Source: Methylomarinum sp. Ch1-1 (GTDB lineage: Bacteria; Pseudomonadota; Gammaproteobacteria; Methylococcales; Methylomonadaceae). Taken from it: a stretch of DNA of 64,000 bases. Where the stretch lies: positions 3,870,501 to 3,934,500 of the forward strand of contig NZ_CP157743.1 in assembly GCF_030717995.2 (NCBI RefSeq), written 5' to 3'. Of this stretch, positions 9,744 to 18,612 are shown piece after piece. A program made the translations under genes and the position numbers. The notes beneath the pieces were generated by a model, which searched no databases, was not told the origin of the DNA, and was given only the letters and a program-made list of their open reading frames with translations. Each line of letters begins with the position of its first letter. Position 1 is the stretch's first letter.

Positions 9744-10414
9744 CTAATTGAGGGACGATTGCGTACCGCTGTCACGCGGAGTTAGCGCCATGGCTGAGGT
9801 GCTCAAGCCGAAGGCAGCCAATTGCGCGCAGGTAAAGGTGTAATCGGTGTGATGAATGCCGTTCATGCCCAACTCTTCCGCGATCCGGACAAACATCGGC
9901 GTGTTGTCTATAAAGACTACTTGCCGAGCAGGCTGCTGGACGATGTCTAGCGCCAGCTGAAAAATGACCTCATCGGGCTTACGCAAATGCACAAAACAAG
10001 ACGAGATAAACGCATCAACCCAGTCACTAAGCTTGAACTGTTGGATACGATAGGCATTGAGTTCCCGCGCCTCGTTGCTGACGACAACGATCTTCAAACC
10101 GTACTTTGCCTTGAGTGTGCGAAGCAATTCGATCATGTCGGGAAAGGGATGTGACTGTGCGAACATGAATGCCCGGAACTGATCCACTGAGAAGGATCGC
10201 TGCTCATGAAAAATGATCCGGTCAGATAGCGGTCTAGGCTCAACTTACCCTCTTCGTAAGTGGCGAAATTCAGCTGATGCCGCTCCTCCATCTCCGCCCA
10301 ATCCAGTTTGAAGTGACTCGCAGCCTGTTTGCGGGTCAGATGATCCCAACCGTTGGTCAGTAAAACACCGCCGATATCGATACATAAGCAGGTGATTGCT
10401 GAGGGTGTATCCAT
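9744..10414 (-). pseudogene. HAD-superfamily hydrolase, frameshifted
   Basis: Start ATG 10414 has a strong GGAGG. The first part carries the nucleophile motif CIDIGGVLLTNGW and runs to RYLTGSFFMSSDPSQW. The rest is in another frame from about 10221 (RIIFHEQRSFSVDQFRAFMF), with motif II IVVVSNEARE, the motif III lysine region HLRKPDEVIF, and VVFIDNTPMFVRIAEELGMN as motif IV. Adding one G after CTG near 10221 would rejoin the frames, giving about 223 residues, a normal length. All catalytic motifs survive, so a recent mutation or sequencing error is likely. It ends 11 bp before xfp and may act on sugar phosphates in the same pathway (inference). Confidence 0.8.
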
Positions 10415-10615
10415 CTGTTTTTTCCTCCGCCGATTGGATTATCCCATCCGGTATCGGCGTCTTATAACGATTTAACGATGCCGTCGTAAAAATCAAAATG
10501 ACGGGTTTCATTGCATTCTACCCATCCTACCTTTTACGACACCCTCCGGAACGACGGTGTTTTGAATGGGGTATCCATTTAGGCTGAACTCGGGAAGTTA
10601 TTGCTAACCAGATCC

Positions 10616-10906
10616 TTAGTCGGCAGTCACTTCATGCACATTGGCCTCTTCGGCACTGTTTTGCATCAGAATATCCTTGGCCTTTGCCACTTCCTGCAGG
10701 GTTCCGTGAACAATGAGAATAAATTTGTCGGCCTTCAGTGCGGTTTCGTAGCGAATGACACTGTCATTCGGAATACCAATGCTGGCAAGCGCGCCGCCGA
10801 GAGCGGTGAGACCGCCGGTAATAACCGATATTTCAAGTGCGCCGATGATGTAGCTTAACCAAAGGGCCTCCGACCATGACCGGACCAATTCCCGGAATAT
10901 TGATCA
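10616..10906 (-). pseudogene. YflT/general-stress-type glycine-zipper protein, C-terminal remnant
   Basis: The last ~80 residues (GGLTALGGALASIGIPNDSV, IRYETALKADKFILIVHGTL, QEVAKAKDIL) match the C-terminal end of small membrane-associated stress proteins that combine a glycine-rich helix with a YflT-like domain. Just upstream, in a different frame, MINIPGIGPVMVGGPLV is the expected preceding piece, so a frameshift lies near 10860. Beyond that the 5' half is missing. A perfect copy of the palindromic motif lies 86 bp upstream (10992), as at other stress genes here. Confidence 0.6.
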
Positions 10907-10991
10907 TTCGCTGAGTTCAACAGCGAACAGCAGGATCATCCCTGGGTCGCTATCTAGGAGATTACTATGGCTTTAACCAGTAAGCCTGTCT

Positions 10992-11005
10992 GTTCGTTAA
11001 CGCAC
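10992..11005 (-). promoter_or_regulatory. Palindromic stress motif, site 1
   Basis: GTTCGTTAACGCAC, an exact match to GTNCGNTANCGNAC. Its outer flanks (GTC before, AT after) are as at the other sites, and it is oriented towards the minus-strand stress-protein remnant. Confidence 0.6.
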
Positions 11006-11134
11006 ATTGGTTTTGACTACGCGACGTTTAGGGTTGCCAATCTGTTTAATCGGCTTCGTGGCAAGCCAATGTTTCAAAGCGGTTTGACACGTCAGCGCAG
11101 CGCACATTGATTAAGGAAAAATGGCCCGTTCATC

Positions 11135-11959
11135 TCACAAGCGCTTGGGATCAAAATGTACAAGCCGGAAACCCAGTTGCTGCAGATAGCTGACAATTTC
11201 GTCGAGATGTTGGTAGGTGGTGGGACGGCTATCGTGGAATATTAATACGCAGGGGTAAGGCTTGCTCCATGCGGCCAGAATGGTTTGAGTCTTTTGCTTA
11301 ATCCCTTCGACCGTCATACCCGGTATTGTATCGCCTACCGACTCCCCCATAACGATCTGATAACCTAATCGGACTGCTGTTTCACGCACAGATGTGTTGA
11401 GAATAAAATATGGCGGTCGAAATAGCCGTATGTTTGATTCGCCTAAAACCCGTTTAGAAATGGCTTCCCACTCGGTAAATTCGCCAAGCACGGCCTCCGG
11501 CGTATCCAGCCAAGGCCATCGGAACCATGCGTGATGCGTCGAATGATTACCGATAACATGCCCGGCCAGCTTGATTCGTCGGGCAATATCCGGGTATTTT
11601 GCGATACTGCCCTTGTCGGTCCAAAATTCGTAGGGTGCGTAATAAATCCGCCGTTGCCAAAATTCATCGGGCGCATCGGCCAACAAAAAAAAACCGGCTT
11701 TTATCGGTGTGCCATCAATGGCCTTGAGTGTGGCCAAGATAGCCAGCACTCGCTCGGTTTTATCGGGCAGCGGCCCATCATCAAAGCTAAGCATAAACTC
11801 GGCACTTTCCGTCGAGGCTTGTCCACGCGGATAGCTGGCATCAAACCCGGTCATGCAACCTGTCATAAGGCTGGCAAGCACGGGAACAAGCCAAATAATC
11901 GCCTTCAGGGTTACCCTGGTTTTAAAAGTTTCGTTCAATTCAGTATCTTCCTCGCTCAT
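11135..11959 (-). CDS. Polysaccharide deacetylase-type (NodB-domain) lipoprotein
   Basis: 274 residues. The N-terminal hydrophobic stretch AIIWLVPVLASLMTGCM ends in a lipobox-like LMTGC, suggesting envelope anchoring. Carbohydrate-esterase 4 motifs are visible: SFDDGP (motif 1, metal-binding Asp pair), GNHSTHH (motif 2, His-x3-His), RPPYF (motif 3), and LIFHDSRP near the C-terminus (motif 5). It probably removes N-acetyl groups from a surface or cell-wall glycan. The substrate is unknown. The gene is isolated, with non-coding DNA on both sides. Confidence 0.85.
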   Translation of the reverse strand: MSEEDTELNETFKTRVTLKAIIWLVPVLASLMTGCMTGFDASYPRGQASTESAEFMLSFDDGPLPDKTERVLAILATLKAIDGTPIKAGFFLLADAPDEFWQRRIYYAPYEFWTDKGSIAKYPDIARRIKLAGHVIGNHSTHHAWFRWPWLDTPEAVLGEFTEWEAISKRVLGESNIRLFRPPYFILNTSVRETAVRLGYQIVMGESVGDTIPGMTVEGIKQKTQTILAAWSKPYPCVLIFHDSRPTTYQHLDEIVSYLQQLGFRLVHFDPKRL

Positions 11960-12033
11960 TTTTTAGGCCATCACATAAAGCCCCGCACACAACATAACCC
12001 GGAAACCGTTGAAAATCATCATCGACGTTTAAT

Positions 12034-12193
12034 AAAAAGAGCAGTTAAGCATCGAAAAATCCCGTTCGTCCTGAGCTTGTCGAAGGGCGAGCGGGATTTT
12101 TCAAACACCCTGCGGGTGATTATGTTGTAGGCCGTCCATGCTTCGACTTTGCTCAGCACGAACGGCCTACGACGCGCGCTAACTGCTCTTTTT
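12034..12193. repeat. Long inverted-repeat element with nested palindromes
   Basis: Ends AAAAAGAGCAGTTA (12034-12047) and TAACTGCTCTTTTT (12180-12193) are perfect inverted copies. Inside are two more palindromes, one built around TCCCGTTCGTCCTGAGCTTG (arms AAAAATCCCG/CGGGATTTTT) and one around GTAGGCCGT/ACGGCCTAC. The inner GTCCTGAGCTTGTCGAAGG type is a widespread extragenic repeat in bacteria. No coding capacity. Confidence 0.75.
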
Positions 12194-12258
12194 AATAGTG
12201 CCGGACCTCGACACCGATAGGGCTTGGCTCAATCGGTGCCTCACGCTCACAGAACAGG

Positions 12259-12298
12259 CTTTCGTCAGTCTGTGCGATAGCGTACAGACTGACGAAAG
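12259..12298 (+). promoter_or_regulatory. 40-bp hairpin containing palindromic stress motif, site 2
   Basis: Perfect 15-bp arms CTTTCGTCAGTCTGT and ACAGACTGACGAAAG surround a 10-nt centre. The centre of the palindrome, 12272-12285, is GTGCGATAGCGTAC, an exact match to GTNCGNTANCGNAC. It lies 367 bp upstream of the TRL-type lipoprotein. No T-run follows, so it is not an obvious terminator. The rest of 12299-12640 holds no gene I can support. Confidence 0.6.
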
Positions 12299-12652
12299 AC
12301 ACTACTGTAGTTTGCTACCTGAGTAGATGCCCTCGGCAAGATGATCTTCAACTTTGCGTGAGGCGGTATTGGCTGGCATGAAGGAAACGTAATGCCGGCG
12401 CTGCCACGGTGAAAGCCGAGATAGCAAAAAGGCCACACCCTACTCCTTACCGTGTTAAACGATCTGAGTCTTTTTCTGAAAGTAGCAGTCGGTATTTATA
12501 CGGTCATGGCAAACAAGAGCAGACAAGGGTGGACGCTAGTATCTTTTTCTTCTTCCAAGGAGAAAAGTAATGCGCCCAAACCTTGTCTACGAACCATTCA
12601 ATAACAATGGGCAATTAAACTCATTAAATATCTAATTTTTTGGAGAACGGCA

Positions 12653-13096
12653 ATGACTTGGGATCAAATTAAAGACCAATCGGTAGCGCCAAAAGAGCAA
12701 GTAGGGGTGAATTGGAAAGTCGATCGAAGCAATACACTCGACCGAGCCACAGGGCAAAAGCGAGTGCCCATGAGAACATTCCTGGCACTTGGCATGATGG
12801 GACTTGTAGTCGTTCTCAATGGGTGCATGATCGTCGATTCGCCGATCAAAGGTGTTTTGGGAACCGAGGTTATATGGGGCGACATAGCGACCAGTGAATC
12901 CTCCACCCCCGCCGGTACCTTGAAGGAGGGAAAAGCCTGCGCGGAATCCATTCTGGGCTTGCTGGCGCGCGGCGACGCCAGTGTCCGTGCGGCAAAGGAA
13001 AATGGCAACATCAAAGAGGTCACTTCGGTAGATCACTCGGCGAGAAACTTGCTCAACGTTGTCGGCGAATGGTGCACCATAGTGAGAGGCCGCTAA
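12653..13096 (+). CDS. TRL-like lipoprotein with CsbD-like leader
   Basis: The start ATG at 12653 follows GGAGA with good spacing. The first residues MTWDQIKDQSVAPKEQ look like the start of a CsbD protein (compare MSWNQIEGNWKQ at 33904), not like a secretion signal. At residue 40 (ATG 12770) begins a normal lipoprotein signal, MRTFLALGMMGLVVVLNGC, followed by a mature part CMIVDSPIKGVLGTEVIWGD... typical of the TRL-like family (GxLGTEV...KxGKAC...ILGLLARGDASV). Two readings are possible: a long chimera, or internal translation from 12770 to give a ~108-residue outer-membrane lipoprotein. No good ribosome site precedes 12770. Function unknown. Confidence 0.75.
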   Translation: MTWDQIKDQSVAPKEQVGVNWKVDRSNTLDRATGQKRVPMRTFLALGMMGLVVVLNGCMIVDSPIKGVLGTEVIWGDIATSESSTPAGTLKEGKACAESILGLLARGDASVRAAKENGNIKEVTSVDHSARNLLNVVGEWCTIVRGR

Positions 13097-13361
13097 GCAC
13101 CGTGTTCCTGATTCACGAGTTAGCAACTAAATGCGGGGTGGTAGGCGACAGACCCGGCAGATCTGTGCTATGTAGGACTGGCGGCGGTTCACTGAATTTG
13201 GCTGCGTTTCCACCGCTCCGCATCGTCCGACCAATGTGTACCCAATTCAAATCAAAATTCATGAAGCAACAGGCCGGCTACCGCGTGAACGATATGCCCC
13301 TATTAACTTACGCGACTCTCGGATGCTGGTCGGCCGTTAACATTTTCGAGATTGCGACACT

Positions 13362-14261
13362 ATGAAACAGGCCTGGCTAGAATTGCCGGAGCGGAGCAAT
13401 CTGTTCTGGTTAAATACCATCAACTGGATCTCCCTGCGGCTCGGGCGATGGCTATCCTGCCTGCTGCTATACCCGATCACAGCCTATTTCGTTATATTCT
13501 CATTCCGTACCCGCGCCGCCTCCCGTGCCTATCTGCGGCGTGTTTTGGGCCGTGAATGCGGCTGGACCGAGGTATTTCGACATTACCATACCTTCGCCAA
13601 CACGCTATTGGATAGGCTCTACATCTTTGCCGGGCAAGACCAGCAACTCGACATCAGTATGAACGGTGTGGAGATATTGGATAGTTACGTGCGCTCGGGG
13701 CGCGGTTGCCTGCTGGTAGGCGCCCATCTCGGCAGCTTCGAGATTGCTCGGGCGGTGGGAGTTCTAGGGAGCGGATATCGTATCAAGGCTCTGGTTTACG
13801 GAGAGGGTACGCCTCGCATTACCGAGATGTACCGGAAACTGAACCCGTCGCTGTTCAAAGATATAATCTACATGGGCAGCGGGACGGAATCCTTGGTTGG
13901 ACTCGACCAGCATGCGCGTCAAGGTGGCATTATCGCACTACTTGGAGACCGCAGTGTGCGCGCCAGCAAACGGATTCGCTGCGAATTTTTTGGCGAACAG
14001 GCTTGGTTCCCCGAGGCGCCAGCCCTTTTATCGCGCATTCTCGACATCCCGCTAGTTTTGTTCTTTTGCCTGCACCTAGGCAATGGGCGCTACGAGATCA
14101 GATTCGAACATCTGGCCGATCCGCCGCACGTCGGACGATACCGGCGTGCGGCTGCCGTCCATGACATCATGCAGCGCTATGCCAACCGCTTAGAACATTA
14201 CTGCAAACTGGCACCTTATAACTGGTTCAATTTTTATGATTTCTGGCAGTCGGACGAATAG
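13362..14261 (+). CDS. LpxL/HtrB-type lysophospholipid acyltransferase
   Basis: 299 residues. An N-terminal membrane segment (LGRWLSCLLLYPITAYFVIF) anchors it to the inner membrane. The catalytic HX4E motif is HLGSFE, within GCLLVGAHLGSFEIARAVG; LLGDRS and FFGEQAWFPEAPALLSRIL follow, as in late lipid-A-type acyltransferases. Together with the family-2 glycosyltransferase 90 bp downstream it matches a pair found in aryl-polyene and related lipid-linked pigment clusters. The rest of such a cluster is absent here, so it may be a remnant or an independent lipid-modification pair. The substrate is not determinable. Confidence 0.85.
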   Translation: MKQAWLELPERSNLFWLNTINWISLRLGRWLSCLLLYPITAYFVIFSFRTRAASRAYLRRVLGRECGWTEVFRHYHTFANTLLDRLYIFAGQDQQLDISMNGVEILDSYVRSGRGCLLVGAHLGSFEIARAVGVLGSGYRIKALVYGEGTPRITEMYRKLNPSLFKDIIYMGSGTESLVGLDQHARQGGIIALLGDRSVRASKRIRCEFFGEQAWFPEAPALLSRILDIPLVLFFCLHLGNGRYEIRFEHLADPPHVGRYRRAAAVHDIMQRYANRLEHYCKLAPYNWFNFYDFWQSDE

Positions 14262-14354
14262 GATCTTGGCTAACTAAGGATACTTTCCATGGCTCTGGAT
14301 GCCGGCATGACGACATTTGCGCATAATGCCGACTGAGTGAATTGGGTAGATGGC

Positions 14355-15113
14355 ATGAACGAACGAGACGAATACGCATTGGTGATTCCTGCCTACAATG
14401 AAGCTGCCACCATCCGTAAGGTGGTACTGGCTGCCCTACGGCATCTCGGCAGGGTAATTGTAGTTGACGACGGCTCCAGCGATGGCACGTCGGAACAAGT
14501 CTCGGATTTGCCGGTAACGCTACTGCATCATCCCGAGAATCTGGGCAAGGCGGCGAGTTTGTTCAATGGCATGCAAACGGCATTACAACTCGGTGCAAAG
14601 GGCGTCGTGACAATGGATGCAGACGGTCAGCACGATCCGGCCGATATTCCAAGGTTATTAATGGCAGCGGATGCTCACCCAGACCGACTGGTGATCGGCT
14701 CGCGCCTGTGGAACCGTGAGGTGATACCAATTGCCCGCTACCGCGCCAACCGTTTCGCCAACTTCTGGATCGCCTGGGCTTCGGGCCAGACAGTTGAAGA
14801 TAGTCAGTCGGGATTCCGGGTGTATCCGGCGCAACTTTTCAGGCACTGCCGGTTCAAACCCAGCCGTGAACGGAGCTTCGTTTTCGAAAGCGAAATCATC
14901 ATTGAAGCCGCTCGGCACGGATTTCTATGCGCCTTTGTGCCGGTTCAGACGACGTATCCCGAAAATGCCCGGCTCAGTCATTTCCGCCCAGTGAAGGACA
15001 TTGCTCGTATCACCCGCATGGTGGCATGGCGTCTTTTTATTCGCGGTTTTTTTCTGCCTGGCTTATGGCGAAGCCTGAGTAGGAATCAAAGCCTAAAGCT
15101 GGGAAAATATTAG
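14355..15113 (+). CDS. Family-2 glycosyltransferase
   Basis: 252 residues from ATG 14355; a GTG at 14337 would add six. GT-A fold: LVIPAYNEAATIRKVVLAAL, VIVVDDGSSDGTSEQV, VVTMDADGQHDPADIPRLL (DxD metal site), GSRLW, and SGFRVYPAQLF. It lacks the long C-terminal membrane region of polyprenol transferases; a single C-terminal hydrophobic segment (LFIRGFFLPGLW) is present. It probably transfers a sugar to a lipid intermediate. The 3' part from about 14758 is duplicated downstream (15574-15650 and 17044-17325). Confidence 0.88.
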   Translation: MNERDEYALVIPAYNEAATIRKVVLAALRHLGRVIVVDDGSSDGTSEQVSDLPVTLLHHPENLGKAASLFNGMQTALQLGAKGVVTMDADGQHDPADIPRLLMAADAHPDRLVIGSRLWNREVIPIARYRANRFANFWIAWASGQTVEDSQSGFRVYPAQLFRHCRFKPSRERSFVFESEIIIEAARHGFLCAFVPVQTTYPENARLSHFRPVKDIARITRMVAWRLFIRGFFLPGLWRSLSRNQSLKLGKY

Positions 15114-15573
15114 GATGTAGTGGTTTAATAAAAACAGCCCGCGCATTAGCGGTGCGACAGGCATGGTAGTCAGCAAGTTAGTGAAAGTCCAGCCATTGCC
15201 CTGTGAGAAGGGAAAATGTAGGCGAAGGCAAGGGTGCCCAAAGAAACGCGGTATTGCTTCCCAAGGGGGCTGACGGTAATGCAGAGCCAATGCGGAATCT
15301 GACAGATATTTGCTCCTGCAACAGGAAAATGAACAGGAAAATGGGGACAGATTTATTTATTGGCCTGATTTTCTCCAAAAATAAATCCGTCCCCTTTTCC
15401 CGTCCCCTTTTCCCACTCAGAATTGGCTCATGGTTCTACTGTTTCGTCCTGCAATGGCGCTGAAAACTTGACTATGGGTAAGCCGCTGGATCATCTGTCA
15501 TCGGGAGTAAATTTCGAAGTAGAATATTCCCTTATCGCTGAGGCGCAAAAAAATAAATCTGTCCCCTTTTCCA
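15114..15573. repeat. Intergenic region with repeat R2, copy A
   Basis: No gene. From about 15326 it carries repeated short blocks such as GGGGACAGATTTATTTATTG and AATAAATCTGTCCCCTTTTC and a ~130-bp spacer (ATTGGCTCATGG...) that recurs at 21433-21761. The GACAGATTTATTT/AAATAAATCTGTC pairs form hairpins and resemble the REP-type repeats common in proteobacteria. Confidence 0.75.
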
Positions 15574-15650
15574 TTCTGGATCGCCTGGGCTTCGGGCCAG
15601 ACAGTTGAAGATAGTCAGTCGGGATTCCGGGTGTATCCGGCGCAACTTTT

Positions 15651-17043
15651 GGCTCTCTAGGATTTCCCGTGGTAACCCCAATATCTAGTGTTCCGCAAAC
15701 AAGGTCCGGCGTCCCTGCACATCGAGCCAAATATGCTGAAACAATCGGCTCAGGTTATAAATACCGTAGCAGCGGCGCTTGATCACTTTGATTTTATTAT
15801 TCAACCCTTCAACAAACCCGCTGGTTTCACGCCGAATAAAATAGTTGGTGATGTGATCACGCCAGTTGTTTAGTGTGGTGACAAAAGACGTGAAACAATC
15901 CAATCCCAATTCCGTAATTCTGTCCAGCCACTGCGTTAACGCCTGTTCGGCCTGCGCTTTGGTCAGGTTCTGTTCAAAGAGACCGGTTAGGACTTCACGT
16001 TGAACATAGACCTCTTTCAGTACCGGTGCCTGCCGGAATAACGACAATAAAACGATTTGCTGTTCTTCGGTCAAGCGATTCCAAGGCTTTCGAAACGCCC
16101 ACATGGCGCCTTTCAGTTGAGCATACTCCGATTCCGGTAAGGTTTGTTTCAGTTGCTTCATTTCGGCTTTGCGCGCTTTATCGGCACAGTCACGATAATG
16201 TTTGGCGACATGAAAGCGGTCTACCACAACCTGAGCGTTGGGTAGGGTTTCTTGAGCGGCATTACAGTAACCTTCGTTCATATCGATGCAGACACGACGG
16301 ATGCTTTGGCATTGCCGAGGCGGCAGTGTCTTTAAAAAGGCCTTGACGGTTTCTTTTTTGCGATCCGGTAACACCGCCAAGAGATACTTTTCACGTTGCG
16401 CCGTCAGTCCGGACACGATGACGACAAAATCCTTATGGCCTTTCTTCAAGGCAATTTCATCAATTCCAATCAACTCTAAATCGGGCACTGTCGACCAGTC
16501 CACTTGGCGCTGAATATGCCGATCGAGGATGCCTTCAATACAACCGATGCTGAGATGCCGTTTCAGGCTGACGTCACTGAGCGTGCTATTGACCAACTCG
16601 CGTAAAATCCAATTCTCATAGGCTTTGGTATGCGGACTCTTGGGATCGTACCACTCGCAACGTTGCGTTGTCGTTGGCCCTTTGTCACAGTAGGGACATT
16701 GAAAACGCTTCGGCCGGATGCGAATCCAGACCGGTCGGTCAAAAATCGGCAGATGCCGTAGCGTAATCGCTTTGTCGTAACCGTGAAATTTGTCGATCGT
16801 CCGTCCGCAGTGACGACATACCGCCGTATCACGGGTACTGACAACAGTGATCACCAGACCCTTATCGGTTTGTTCGTATTTTTCGACGCTAACATTGGGC
16901 AAGTCTAACGGTATTTGTATCTGCGGTTGATTCATTGGCATTCAAAAAAAAGTCGTGTCGTTCTGGTATTTTACAAGAGGCTCCGGTTGCGGTCTTCTAA
17001 CATACTATATGTTGTGGTCTCCCACGGGAAATCCGGAAGAGCC
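15651..17043. mobile_element. Intact ISL3-family insertion sequence
   Basis: 1393 bp. Terminal repeats GGCTCTCTAGGATTTCCCGT... and (reverse complement of right end) GGCTCTTCCGGATTTCCCGT..., 22 bp with 3 mismatches. Flanked by a perfect 8-bp direct repeat CAACTTTT (15643-15650, 17044-17051), the duplication size expected for ISL3. The intact glycosyltransferase gene has this octamer once, which confirms the insertion. Confidence 0.95.
15685..16941 (-). CDS. tnp: ISL3-family transposase
   Basis: 418 residues, uninterrupted. N-terminal zinc-binding cysteines (CRHCG and, further on, CPYC) precede a DDE domain with IGIDEIALKKGHKDFVVIVS, VCIDMNEGYCNAAQETLP, VVDRFHVAKHYRDCADKAR and the C-terminal FVEGLNNKIKVIKRRCYG glutamate region. 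Length and motifs are complete, so it is probably active. It occupies most of the element. Confidence 0.95.
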   Translation of the reverse strand: MPMNQPQIQIPLDLPNVSVEKYEQTDKGLVITVVSTRDTAVCRHCGRTIDKFHGYDKAITLRHLPIFDRPVWIRIRPKRFQCPYCDKGPTTTQRCEWYDPKSPHTKAYENWILRELVNSTLSDVSLKRHLSIGCIEGILDRHIQRQVDWSTVPDLELIGIDEIALKKGHKDFVVIVSGLTAQREKYLLAVLPDRKKETVKAFLKTLPPRQCQSIRRVCIDMNEGYCNAAQETLPNAQVVVDRFHVAKHYRDCADKARKAEMKQLKQTLPESEYAQLKGAMWAFRKPWNRLTEEQQIVLLSLFRQAPVLKEVYVQREVLTGLFEQNLTKAQAEQALTQWLDRITELGLDCFTSFVTTLNNWRDHITNYFIRRETSGFVEGLNNKIKVIKRRCYGIYNLSRLFQHIWLDVQGRRTLFAEH

Positions 17044-17984
17044 CAACTTTTCAGGCACTGCCGGTTCAAACCCAGCCGTGAACAGAGCTTCGTTTTCGAA
17101 AGCGAAATCATCATTGAAGCCGCTCGGCACGGATTTCTATGCGCCTTTGTGCCGGTTCAGACGACGTATCCCGAAAATGCCCGGCTCAGTCATTTCCGCC
17201 CAGTGAAGGACATTGCTCGTATCACCCGCATGGTGGCATGGCGTCTTTTTATTCGCGGTTTTTTTCTGCCTGGCTTATGGCGAAGCCTGAGTAGGAATCA
17301 AAGCCTAAAGCTGGGAAAATATTAGCAAAGTATTGATGGGTGATGTGTTTTAAGAAGTAAATGTTTTAAGGGCTCTGATAATCCTCTAGCCAGCCTCCTC
17401 CAGCGCCGGTGCGTTACACTGGCGTTTGAGGAAAAACAAGAGGAGACTGACATGGCATTTTACTGCGGAATCGATTTGCATTCAAACAACCACGTTGTGG
17501 TCGTGATTGACGAGAACGACCAACGACTTGAAGAGCGGCGTATCGGTAATGATGTATCTCTAACCTTGTCGCTATTGGCGCCCTACCAGGACCGGCTAGT
17601 GGCTATTGCCGTTGAATCGACGTTTAACTGGTATTGGTTAGTGGATGGTTTACAGGCAGCAGGCTTCCGGGTTGAGCTAGTTAACCCGGCCGGGATCAAG
17701 CAATATGAAGGCTTAAAGTACACAGATGATCGTTAATGACGCTTTCTGGCTAGCCCATTTAATGCGCTTAGGGTTATTGAAAACCGGTTACATTTATCCG
17801 CGTGAACAACGAGCGATTCGGGATTTGTTACGACGACGTATGCAACTGGTCAGAACCGGTAGTCGTCAATTGATCTGTGTACTTCGCCAGATCTGGCGAA
17901 GTACCGGTATGCGGGTGAGTTGCAATCAGTTGAAGAAACCGGACGTGACCTTAGAGCTGCCTGATGAGGCCACGCAGTCATATC

Positions 17985-18612
17985 GCCCCCGCAAAGCGGG
18001 GGGGCTTGACGGTTGTTAGCAGCCCCAAGGGCTGCCAGTGTCAAAGTTGGTTAGCCCAATTAAAACTCACCGTTTTCATCAGTGCCCTTTCCTTCCAATT
18101 GTTCTTGATTTCGAATGTACTTGCGTATTTGCCCTTCTTCAAAACCAACTGTCGAAACCGCATATCCTCTTGCCCAAAAACTTTCGCCATTAAAGTTTGT
18201 CTTCCTGCCTGAAAATTGTCGGGCCACAGCTATCGCACTCTTTTGATGTAGCCTACTACTTCAGCCACCGAATATTTGGGTGGAATCTGAATCAACATAT
18301 GCACGTGACCTTGAACCATATACCCTTCCAGAATTTTGCTTCGTCGCTGTTGCGCTAATTCATGAAACACTGGACCTAAAAATTTCCGAATCTTCCCATA
18401 CAACACTTTTTTACGATACTTGGGTACAAATACCATATGATATTTGCAGTCCCATTTTGAATGACTTAAGCTTTCGTAAGACATGTAATTCTCCTCTTTT
18501 TATGGACCGCCAAGCCCTGAGGAGAAATTTACATGTCATTTAAAACTGAATCTTAAGGCAGAGCCTTGATAGTCTCACTGGTCAAACCAGTGGCTTACCT
18601 ATCAACGAGTTA
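17985..18612 (-). mobile_element. IS200/IS605-type element inside the IS110 copy
   Basis: The tnpA-side end near 18546-18612 has a hairpin (CACTGGTCAAACCAGTG), and the other end near 17990-18050 has hairpins around CCCCCGCAAAGCGGGGG and GCAGCCCCAAGGGCTGC, as expected for the single-strand transposition ends. The tnpA-side end recurs at 21168-21358 in opposite orientation. Exact borders are uncertain because the shared sequence extends a few bases into TATCAACGAGTTA. Confidence 0.75.
18060..18484 (-). pseudogene. tnpA: IS200-type Y1 transposase (TnpA), frameshifted
   Basis: MSYESLSHSKWDCKYHMVFV starts at 18484; the HUH metal motif is HVHM in YMVQGHVHMLIQIPPKYSVA. The frame stops after VVGYIKRVR. 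In a shifted frame the conserved end continues: KSAIAVARQFSGRKTNFNGE, SFWARGYAVSTVGFEEGQIR, then KYIRNQE with the likely catalytic tyrosine, to a stop at 18060. A four-base deletion or similar near 18240 explains it. No TnpB/IscB accessory gene is present. Confidence 0.85.

Larger units (their letters stand above)
15574..17325 (+). pseudogene. Duplicated 3' end of the glycosyltransferase, split by an ISL3 element
   Basis: 15574-15650 repeats 14758-14834, and 17044-17325 continues to the stop codon. The two flank an ISL3 element. The copy differs from the intact gene by about one base (AACAGAGC versus AACGGAGC), so the duplication is recent. It starts mid-gene, so it has no start codon and encodes nothing complete. 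Confidence 0.9.

Noticed and set aside
12303-12443. Open minus-strand reading of about 46 codons (ending LAEGIYSGSKLQ)
   Set aside because: Looks faintly protein-like but no start, family or homologue in the window could be named.
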